A stretch of DNA of 64,000 nucleotides. Source: Megalonaias nervosa. Lineage: Eukaryota; Mollusca; Bivalvia; Unionida; Unionidae. The notes beneath the pieces were generated by a model that worked only from the letters and a program-made list of their open reading frames with translations, ran no database searches and was not told the DNA's origin. The DNA lies in contig JAECUM010005008.1 in assembly GCA_016617855.1 (NCBI GenBank), positions 1 through 64,000 on the forward strand, given 5' to 3'. Below are positions 56,070-64,000 of this stretch, piece after piece; position 1 is the stretch's first letter, and each line of letters opens with the position of its first letter. The position numbers were made by a program, and so were the translations under genes.

Positions 56070-57424
56070 TTACATGTTTTCAACGGGCGCATCAATCACT
56101 CTCATTCGTCCGCCAATACCTTCAAGCAACATTGTTTTGTCTGACAGCATAACAGCGATTGCCCTGTAACCACCAGGACCAGCCGGTATATCATTAGCAG
56201 TAGCTCGCACATGGATATCAACGACAGATTGTCTGAACAAATCCAGATGTTCCAGTGAGAAACAGTAGATTGGATATAGTGTTGAGAAATCAAGCTGAGA
56301 TATCTGCAAACCAGAATCAACTTGATAATGCCCCATAAATCTCATTAAACTATGATACGCCCGTGCTACGTTGTTTTGTTCAAAATTCAGTATTATGTCT
56401 TCGGATGGTTCCCGATGTCCATTTGTCCTAAGCGAAATCGTGGACACAGCTAATCTATCAAACACCATCAGGTTTCTTTCTTGATTTTCTAATCTTGTGT
56501 TACCTTGAAATGCAACTAATATATGTCGTGGCGCTGAAATTTCCTGTTGAGATGATATCTGCCATGCAAATGAATTTGCTGTACTTGTAACTGAGTCTGT
56601 GGTCATTGTCAGCCACGACAACGTTATTCATGAACGATAACAACCGAGCTTCTTTTGTGAACGATGGAGTTATTGCTGGCATCCACAACGCAAGTTTTGC
56701 AAGTATTACTTTACCTGAAGCTGCAGCATTATCTCGCCAAATTGCCTCATTGTCAGTGGATTTTCGGAGTAACTCAACTGTGTGTTTGGCCCCGAAGATA
56801 ATGTTTCTAACATGTTTGCGGAATTCCGAAGATATGTGACATCACACAACTGAATCTACCTTGAGCATCAATTTGAGATCGTCGTGCTGCAAATCCCAAG
56901 TTAAATTCTGGATTGCCGCCATGGACTACCGGGGCTACATCGGTCAGCGGCGCAGGCGAAGTTTCTTGGTCGTTTTATGTCATACTGTGTATGGTTATGA
57001 TGGTCAGCAGTATCCTTTGAGAACATCATTGATGGACCAGCAGACATTGAATAATCATCGGAATATCTTGCAAGACCGAGCATCGTCGTAGCAACATCGA
57101 CGTCATGTGGCATACTTCGATTTGTCTACTATCAATCATATACACGGCACTTTTAAATAACGCCATAACACCATTTTTATGTAATACACATTTGTCTTCT
57201 GCAGAGAATGGATTATTGTTTTCTCTCAAAAATCTATTGTCAACTTCAATAAATGCCTCGGCGGGCAGGAAATACCTGGATGTATCTTGGACTTGTAATT
57301 CGATTCGCCCACGTTGGCTTGGTTCTCGTTCTTCATAAGAATAATAGTGATAATCACGCACAGACTCATACTTGAGTACTGGCGCATCCATGTCAAATGC
57401 GGAATCAGATACACGCTTGAACAT
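56070..57424 (-). pseudogene. Major capsid protein pseudogene (element B)
   Basis: Starts MFKRVSDSAFDMDAPVLK at 57,424 and keeps RYFLPAEAFIEVD, then the same -1 frame change as A near 57,110 leading into VDVATTMLGLARYSDDY. More frameshifts occur near 56,930-56,610. The C-terminal 183 codons (56,621-56,070) are open, with QISQLDFSTLYPIY. Overall similarity to A's capsid is high. Confidence 0.85.
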
Positions 57425-57597
57425 TTTATTATAATTTGCTGTTGTCTAAAACGATGTTCTCACACCGATCAATATCGCCGACGATGACGGGCCAGACCAC
57501 TGCCCGCTATTAGGTTTGCGCTTATTTATTTTTTTTTTTTTTTCTATCTCAGCTGCGGCTTATTTTTCGGTGATGGCACTCCAGCTAATTCTTTCAA

Positions 57598-58014
57598 TCA
57601 CGCATTTGCGGCTTGATTTATTATTTTTCTGACATTTGGTGGTATCACTTCGGTAGTGGGCAGTTTTACTGGAATGCTTACTTCGGTGCTGTGAAGTTTT
57701 ACTGGAATGCTTGTGTTAAATTGCTTCACATTCTGCTGTAGTTTGCGTCGTACTAATCGTGCGAGCCTGTCTTTGATCGCTGAGAATGCTTTACCAGCAA
57801 CGTTACCAACAATGCCAATTGCCTTATCATGAATAGTTTCAATGGCTTTCATACCTAATTGTTTTGCAAGCGGAATAGCTTTTGGGGCTATCTTTCTAAA
57901 TAAACCTTGAACAACATCGCCGAGTCCATATCCGTAGATCATTTTATAAACCAGTAATTGTGAATTTATGACCCTGACGTTTTCGGGTCCACGTTGGGTA
58001 TTGTGTATAATCAT
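57598..58014 (-). CDS. Conserved small virion-type protein Y (element B)
   Basis: 138 residues, an intact frame. Same organisation as A's Y (YGLGDVVQGLFR, IPLAKQLGMKAIETI, AFSAIKDRLARLVRRK) plus an internal duplication near the C-terminus (SIPVKL…TEV twice). It is the best-preserved B gene besides X. Whether it is still expressed cannot be told. Confidence 0.6.
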   Translation of the reverse strand: MIIHNTQRGPENVRVINSQLLVYKMIYGYGLGDVVQGLFRKIAPKAIPLAKQLGMKAIETIHDKAIGIVGNVAGKAFSAIKDRLARLVRRKLQQNVKQFNTSIPVKLHSTEVSIPVKLPTTEVIPPNVRKIINQAANA

Positions 58015-58042
58015 GTTATTTTGCTATCGCCGATCTAATTGA

Positions 58043-58255
58043 TTACTCACTGTAGTAATCGTTGGTAATTTCATTGATCAGCGCCCGATAAACGCCACTG
58101 TCCATGACGCCACCGGTAAATAAGCGCTGGCAAATAGCAACTGCTTCATTGATGATTTCGTGGGAATTGTTGCCGGCTCGTCTTCCGCCAATCAGAATTT
58201 GTAGTCGATCAACATCGGCGAGGATGTTATTGGGATAAAGTTTATCCTGAATCAC
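58043..58255 (-). CDS. Conserved small protein X (element B)
   Basis: 70 residues, intact from MIQDKLYPNNILADVDRL to NDYYSE. Nearly all positions match A's X. It is 29 bp upstream of Y, like A. Helical, no known domain. Confidence 0.6.
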   Translation of the reverse strand: MIQDKLYPNNILADVDRLQILIGGRRAGNNSHEIINEAVAICQRLFTGGVMDSGVYRALINEITNDYYSE

Positions 58256-59087
58256 CGGCGAGAGTTTTTTTTTTTTTTAAGACGTCGTTTGCAAGTGGCA
58301 AGGCCACTTCCGGTTGCTTCTTCGGGTGGTTTATCGTTCTGATCTGATTGTGGTTCCGGCGCACTGGTTTTCTCACATGAACTCACATGGTTGAAGTCAC
58401 GTGTCTGAGTGCGCTAAAACTCTATGCGCTGTTAATAACTCGCTGAGATTTTACAAGGTAAAAATCGATATTGTATACAAATTGGAGAAATTTGTGCCTG
58501 GTACATTAAAAATAAATTTTAAAATACTAGAATACTTGATAAATAAATTATATGATCTAAATGAGTGTGTATGTTCAATTTTGACGTTTGTATATCTGAC
58601 TGTACACTAATATAATATACTGATATATTTTCTGTGAAAACCACCCAATTTGCCGCACGCTATTTTGGAACATTCTCGAGTATGGTGATAGCAGACCAGT
58701 TTTGCTTGACTAGCTCTACCTGTGGACCTCAGATATGAGTACGAATTTAGATGTATTTTTTTGTGTGTAAATAACACTAATTATACTGATATATTCTCTG
58801 TCAAAACCACCCGCAGGCTGTTTAGGAACATTCTCGGGTATTGTGATAGCAGACCTGTTTCGCTTGATTAGTTCTACCTGTGGACTACAAATACGGATTA
58901 TTCTCCCCACTCGGCAATATACGTAGTACGAATTTAGATATATTATTTATTTTTTGTAAATAACACTATTTATATATTTTATTTCAGCTGAATATTCCAC
59001 AGCACGGGATAGTTATAAATTATCTAAAACGTTATTGATTTATCGTCAGTAGGTATTTATATTAGGTTTTAACAAATATCTCTCGTA
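58256..59087. other. Element B, region right of the structural block
   Basis: Remnants of the Lys/Pro-rich gene lie at about 58,262-58,375. No gene is supported beyond that. A 166-bp tandem duplication occupies about 58,615-58,985 (listed separately). Confidence 0.6.
58615..58985. repeat. Tandem duplication, unit about 166 bp (element B)
   Basis: Copies start at actgatatattttctgtg (58,619) and actgatatattctctgtc (58,785) and share gaacattctcg, gatagcagacc, ctacctgtgga and gtacgaatttagat. Copy 2 has a 35-bp insertion. Non-coding. Confidence 0.85.
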
Positions 59088-59354
59088 GCTGCGTAGTCTA
59101 GTGGTAGTGTCGTTGGATTCCCAAACCATTACTCGTATACTACGAGGGTTTAAACCCCAGAATCGGCATATTGCTGGCGTGTTAAACCTGAAGCATATTT
59201 AGTGGGGGGCTGCAGCCCAAGCGTTCGAAAGTCAACCTGAAAACGCCCTGATAGCTGACAATTTGCGCATATCCATCGCTAGTTAAAACTGGTGGTGGTG
59301 CGGTTTTGCAGCACCTCGGGTTCGCCTGGGGGTGGGTATGCAAACAATTGTCAG
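59088..59354 (+). ncRNA. tRNA-like head plus hairpin array, candidate structured RNA (element B)
   Basis: Box A tagtctagtgg (59,094-59,104) matches the pol III consensus. A box B-like gggtttaaacccc is at 59,146-59,158, with an extra hairpin (ctcgta/tacgag) between them. Then follow cggca-tat-tgctg, a GC hairpin gggct/agccc and ttcgaaagtcaac, in the same order as A's feature. A long stem closes it: arms 59,255-59,275 (ctgacaatttgcgcatatcca) and 59,333-59,354, imperfect. The stem sequence differs entirely from A's, but the architecture is the same. Alternatives are given for the A copy. Confidence 0.55.
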
Positions 59355-59892
59355 AAATCAGTGCGTATCCTGTTCCCCGTAGAACCATGATGTGCGCGAA
59401 ATTTATGGACAACCTTCTGAATTTCTAGTATTTCGTTTCGTATCTAGGCATTCACGGAGGGGGGGGGGTATGTTCATGTGACCATAAATGGAAAACACCT
59501 TCCCCCGTCCATTTATAGTAAAAATAGACCGTGGAGGTAAAGAGCCAAATAAGCCAGAAATAAATATAGCCAGAAATACATGAAAGATATAGCCAGAAAT
59601 ACATGAAAAATCCTAAAGTAAAAATAGACCTCATTGAAGGGTATTCCATGATAGGACCCGATGAAGGCAGAAATTGATAAAATAAGAAAATCTCATTGAA
59701 GGGTACCCCATGAAGGGACCCAATGAATGGATATAAACTGGCACAAACAAGGAATAACTGGCAATAAATTGGCAACTAAACTGGCAGAGACAAAGAGCTC
59801 AGCTTCTACTGTCTATTTTTGCTGCTTAAAATAATATAATAATTACGTATATACAAGCTTTTCTTACAACGATTGTTCACTGAAACAATGCG
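59355..59892. other. Element B, between the RNA-like feature and right TIR
   Basis: No supported gene. A G run is at 59,459-59,468. Short direct repeats at about 59,570-59,720 (agccagaaatacatgaaa; tcattgaagggta-ccatga) are local duplications. The minus-strand frame at 59,452-59,775 arises from them. Confidence 0.6.
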
Positions 59893-60294
59893 TTATGTCA
59901 TGATTTGTTGATATTCTGACAAAAAAAATCAAATTAAAATATTCACATTATACAGCACATAAAAAACATCATGATGTGTCACATACAGTTTATATTACCA
60001 TGCGTTGGTCATTCCAACGGTTCCATGTATTTTTTTTTTTTTTGCGTCATATTTTTCACCTATATCTGGCCTCCCCTGGTCGGTTGACCCCACCCCCTTC
60101 ATTTTGAAATTTTGGTTTAGGTCAGATTACAGTATGGTGACTGTGAGTCTCGTATAAATTTAGGTCATTCGCCAAATTGTTTTTTTTTTCTCTTGTTCAT
60201 AAAAGGGTCTGGTTCCACAATGGAGGGTTTAATGATGGGTAACAAAAATGTGTCGGCCGCCATTTGTTTGGTCGGTCCACCCCCTCCTGCTGCT
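59893..60294 (-). repeat. Right terminal inverted repeat of element B
   Basis: About 402 bp, inverse of 29,409-29,822. It ends cctgctgct before the gtaaa flank. Its divergence from the left TIR (point changes and several small indels) indicates an older insertion than A. Confidence 0.9.
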
Positions 60295-60299
60295 GTAAA

Positions 60300-60907
60300 C
60301 AAAGGTAATGTGACCTTATTTCCTTTTAAGCCTGTGAGTTCAGTGAAAGCTTCAAGATCACTGTGTTAAAAGATAAAATTTACGTCAGTCCGAATTTTAT
60401 CTTTATCTGAGTCTTCCTCATCCTTAAACAAATTTCGTAAAATTGCTTTAAAGGTTTTCGTATTCTTCCATTAATTTTCTAATTTGCGTTTGTACAAAGT
60501 CAGCAATTTCTGCATTCAACATGAAACATTGGAAAGCCACGATAAATGATTGATTGTGTACTTTTGTTTAATCCTGTAACTATTTTATTATTGTTTATAG
60601 AATTTTATAGAATCATTAATGGTTATCTTGCGAATAAATAAACAAATCTAATAATTTCTTTGCGTTTTTCCTTCCGTTAAATTTACTAAGCGTGGCAACT
60701 TGCCCTGTCAAAAGGTTGATATATTTTCAAACACTCCAGGAGGGTTTGGATGTGGGGATTGAGCGAAACTACATCTATAGTAGGTGTACATGAATTTATT
60801 GTAGGTAGTCAGGGCTGGGACGGTACATGTCCTACTGGAAAATACCTGCCTATTATACAATCGCGCGTGCCTGTGTGCATCCTTAATGAACTTAGTAATA
60901 ATCATTC
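60300..60907. other. Host flank between element B and the Gypsy LTR
   Basis: No supported gene; AT-rich. Confidence 0.5.
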
Positions 60908-62622
60908 TGTTACATTTTATCATATGTCGTTGTTATGTATAGTTAATTTACATTGTTTGTTGGTTATTTGTTTTAAATTTGTTTTATTTTATTTCATTAC
61001 ATGCTATTGTAATGTAACATTGTGTGTCGTAATTGACCTTTTCCAAAACTGAGTTAAGTTTTGCTTGACCCGAATTAATTTTGTTTAATTTATTATGTGT
61101 AAGCTAAACTATTCTCTATGTGTATGGGATTAAAATCAGTATTATTATTATTAATAGAAGTACATACCTTTATTTGGATATGAGTCTAGGTTTTGGACTT
61201 CCCTTAGTGTATTTTACATAATCCAGGTTATGGTTTTTATTTTGTAAACATTAGGATCCTTCTAGAAGGTTATTTTCCATCAGGTAATGGTTTTTCTTGT
61301 AGAAAATGCTAATTGTGACCTAAGGTCAAATAGAGAACTATATAATCTTGTAACTGAGGGGATTTTTCAATTGTGCTTTAATACCTAGCACTTTTAAGTT
61401 GTATTATATATTGTGTACAGTATTTAATGTTTGGGTCGGAAATTGTTCCAACTACTGAGTTCAAGTGATTATTTTCTCTAGAAATACAAAAGTGATCTGA
61501 TAAACATTTTGATTAGAGACATTCACTATACTTTATAGTGAATTCAAACCTAGAATTATATTACTATGATTCAACAAAAGACTGTTGACACATTAAACAT
61601 CTATAAGTAATCACAGACACATCATCGCCTTCAGTTTTTGGATTTATTCTGGACTTCTACTGAATTTTATTCAGGACTTTAAATTATTAGGACTTGTGTC
61701 TGTTGCTATGTATATTTAATTTAATTGTTTGACTGTTAGTTGTAATATTTTTATTTATTAGATATTCTTGTAATATAACATTGTTTGATGGACTTGACCT
61801 TGTCCAAAACTGAGTTCATTTCTGCTTTAGCTGATTGACTTTTTTAGAAATTTATTTATTTCTTTTATGTAAACAACTAATAATAGCTTCACTATTCTCT
61901 ATGTGTACGAGCTTATTATTCAGGTAAACATGAAGGAATAAATATGTTGATCAGGGTCAGGAATTTGGAGAATGCTAAGTGAATTTTGTAGGCTATTATG
62001 TTGTAAATAAACAAGGCTCATCAGATCATTCTAGAAAGTTATTTTCCATTAGATAATGGTTGTTTTTAGAAAATGCTAATTGTGACCTGAGGTCAAACAG
62101 AGAATTATATTATCTTGTGACTGTGAGGATTTTACCAGTCGTGATTTAGCATCTAGCACTTTAAGTTGTATAACGTTGTGACCAGTTTAGGCTGAATTTT
62201 ATTTTCTTCATATTATTGAATTCAAGTGATTATTTGCTCTGGAAATACAAAAGTGCTCTGAACAAATTATTGGATAAAACATTAACTGGAATTTATACTG
62301 AATTCAAACCTGGAATACTATTTATGTGATTCAACAAGAGACTGTTGACACATCAGTACTTCCTGGCTATAACAGACACGTCATCGCCTTCAGTTTTGCA
62401 TCTCTTGGGGACTTGAACTGAGTTTCATTCAGAACTTTGTATTACTAGGACTTGTGTCTTTAATTCTTGGGTTAGTTTTGGATTTAATTCGCAATACCGA
62501 AAGTTCTTTTTTTCTCATTTTTGACTTTGTATTCTAGGGAAATAAATTATCTGTTAAATTTTACAAAGCTTGTTGTCTTCACTCTTTACTGTTACTTATT
62601 TTAAGAGCATAGACTCGTAACA
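60908..62622 (+). mobile_element. 5' LTR of a Gypsy-type retrotransposon (1,715 bp)
   Basis: Begins TGTTACATTTTA and ends CGTAACA, with inverted terminal TGTTAC/GTAACA. A primer-binding site and gag follow. Inside is a 760-bp tandem duplication: matching landmarks include ttgacctt-tccaaaactgag at 61,033 and 61,794, and gattcaacaa-agactgttgac at 61,568 and 62,328. The solo LTR at 1,180-2,128 corresponds to one copy of that unit. The polyadenylation and promoter sites were not pinned down. Confidence 0.85.
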
Positions 62623-62628
62623 GAAAAT

Positions 62629-62645
62629 TGGGCGCTCGTCCTTGA
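62629..62645 (+). other. Retrotransposon primer-binding site
   Basis: tgggcgctcgtcc, six bases after the LTR end, resembles the tRNA-Pro-type primer-binding site (tgggggctcgtcc) used by many gamma-like and Gypsy elements. It differs by one base in this core. Confidence 0.7.
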
Positions 62646-62778
62646 GATACGAATTTTGCTAAAATATTTCAGAAAACTATGTTTTTGAAATTTAAATTCC
62701 CTAGTTTCGTAATTTTTAAAATCCCAAATATTATTTCAAATTTTTGAAATCTTTAGTGAAATCAGCAAGCTTTTTACA

Positions 62779-63974
62779 ATGTCATCAAAAATGGAGATCT
62801 TTATTTTAAATCCCACCCATGAGCAGTTAGACTGTTTGAAAAAAAGATGAATTGCTTCAGCTTGCCAGAAAATATGATCTTTCTGAGGCAAAAACTTCTT
62901 TAACGAAACAAGAAATAAAAAATATTTTGGTCCAATATTTGGTGGAAAAGAATGTTTTGGATAAAAGTGCTTTGGTTTTGATTAATAAGTCTGTATCAGA
63001 CACCAACATAAAAGTAAAGGAATTAAAATTAAAATACAAGATGGAATTAGAGTTAAGAAAGCTTGAACTTCAGAAAGATAAAAAGGAAAGACAAATGCAA
63101 ATGCAACTGGAGAAAGACGAGAAACAAATGCAATTAGATAAGGAGAAAGAGAGAGGAAAATGCTGTTGGAGAAAGAGGAGAGACAGAAACAAATGTAGTT
63201 ACAGAAAGAAGAAAACAAATACTGTTGGAGAAAGAGGAGAGAGAGAAACAAATGCAAATGAAATTGGAGAAAGAGGAGACAGACAAATGCAAATGCAAAA
63301 AGAAAAGGAAGAAAGAGAATTTCAATTTAGATCAAAAGAATTAGTTTCAATGTTACTAAGAATATCAGGTTAGTACCCCCTTTAGAGAAAAAGAAGTAGA
63401 CAAATATTTCCTAATTTTGTCGAAATTGCTGCAATTTCGAAATGGCCAAGAGAGCATTGGACTCTATAATTACAGAGTGTGTTATTTGGCAAAGCCCGAG
63501 TCATCTATGCATCCCTGTCAGTACAGCAAAGTGCTGACTATGATCTGGTTAAGGAATTCATCTTAAAGGGTTATGAGTTAGTCCCTGAGGCTTATAGGCA
63601 AAAATTCAGGAACTATAAAAAAGAACCTGGACAAACTCATCTTGAATTTGCAAGAGAAAAAGATCAGTTTTTTGATAGGTGGTACTTAGCCATGAAAGTT
63701 GATCAAGATTACGAAAATCTCAGACAACTTCCATTACTTGAAGACTTCAAAAACTGTGTACATAGTGATATTTAGACTTATCTTGATGAGCAAAAGGTCG
63801 AAACCTTGGAAAATGCTGTTCGTACTGCTGACGAGTATTCCTTAGCTCATAAAATTTATTTTGTAGGCAAGTTGTCCACTCAGCAGTCTCCTGGTATTTC
63901 AGACTAATACGAGCCCTTCTAAATTTCAATCTGGCAAATCGTTTAAAAATCAAGCTTCTGATAAGTTTGATCAA
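62779..63974 (+). pseudogene. Gypsy gag with SCAN-like domain, broken and cut by the window edge
   Basis: Starts MSSKMEIFILNPTHEQLD at 62,779 and shifts frame in an A run near 62,842. It continues MLQLARKYDLSEAKTSLTKQ and a long charged Lys/Glu/Met-Gln coiled coil with several frame changes, to a stop near 63,370. A SCAN-like capsid segment follows (63,479-63,775: ASLSVQQSADYD, YELVPEAYRQKF, HLEFAREKDQFFDRW), then a stop at 63,772-63,774 and a continuation (TYLDEQKVETLE). SCAN domains derive from Gypsy capsids. pol lies beyond the window. The breaks indicate an inactive copy. Confidence 0.85.
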
Positions 63975-64000
63975 AAATCCTTATCTCTTCCTACATGTAC

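Larger units (their letters stand above)
29409..60294. mobile_element. Element B: outer Polinton/adintovirus-like provirus, interrupted
   Basis: The inverted ends start agcagcaggatgggg on the left and, read inward, agcagcaggaggggg on the right. The 5-bp flank gtaaa at 29,404-29,408 and 60,295-60,299 is a likely target duplication (a 4-bp gtaa with symmetric ends is an equally good reading). Excluding element A and one copy of its duplication, B is about 14.4 kb. It carries homologues of nearly all element A genes, all or nearly all disrupted by stops and frameshifts. The gene set (integrase, PolB, ATPase, capsid, protease) places it with Polinton/Maverick-adintovirus-like integrating DNA viruses. 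It is older than A because A is inserted in it and is much less decayed. Confidence 0.88.

Noticed and set aside
62982..63325. Minus-strand Phe/Leu-rich frames over the gag coiled coil
   Set aside because: They are the antisense of a Lys/Glu/Gln-rich repeat.

Overview
The window is AT-rich animal genomic DNA: introns, tRNA-headed SINEs, hAT-type MITEs, Gypsy LTRs, microsatellites, and a spliced gene with two BIR domains. Expanded BIR/IAP families and this SINE type suggest a mollusc or another lophotrochozoan. That is inference; nothing here fixes the species.

Region 1 (1-29.4 kb) is host DNA. It starts with a 47-bp minisatellite and a solo Gypsy LTR (1,180-2,128). A minus-strand gene from about 18.0 kb down to 10.2 kb, perhaps 5.3 kb, carries two BIR domains, each split over two exons by an intron in the same phase. 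A 2.4-kb imperfect AGT trinucleotide array (20.3-22.75 kb) follows. After it come a SINE interrupted by a hAT MITE, a second hAT MITE and SINE pieces.

Region 2 (29,409-60,294) is the main content: two related, integrated, virus-like DNA elements, one inside the other. Outer element B has about 400-bp terminal inverted repeats (TIRs) at 29,409-29,822 and 59,893-60,294, flanked by GTAAA. Inner element A (29,975-46,496, about 16.5 kb) has about 250-bp TIRs, is flanked by a 5-bp GCTGG duplication, and sits just inside B's left TIR. Both begin AGCAGCAGG. Both carry the Polinton/Maverick-adintovirus gene set: retroviral-type integrase, protein-primed PolB (here fused to an SF1 helicase and an HNH domain), A32-like packaging ATPase, adenain-like protease, double-jelly-roll major capsid protein, minor capsid candidates and small core proteins. 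They also carry a zinc-ribbon/phospholipase A2 gene and a phage-tail-fibre-like protein. A is lightly damaged: about four stops in the integrase, one frameshift and one stop in the polymerase, and frame changes in protease, capsid and some small genes. B is broken throughout. The replication/packaging block (polymerase, integrase, PLA2, ATPase) is inverted between the copies, while the structural block is collinear except for one inverted gene.

Each element also has, at a different place, a tRNA-like sequence with pol III box A/B motifs. It is followed by the same series of short hairpins and then a long stem-loop whose sequence differs between copies. This may be an undescribed structured RNA of these elements, or a hairpin-tailed SINE.

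Region 3 (60.3-64.0 kb) is the 5' end of a Gypsy-type retrotransposon: a 1,715-bp LTR with an internal 760-bp tandem duplication, a primer-binding site, and a broken SCAN-type gag running off the window. The solo LTR in region 1 belongs to the same family without the duplication.
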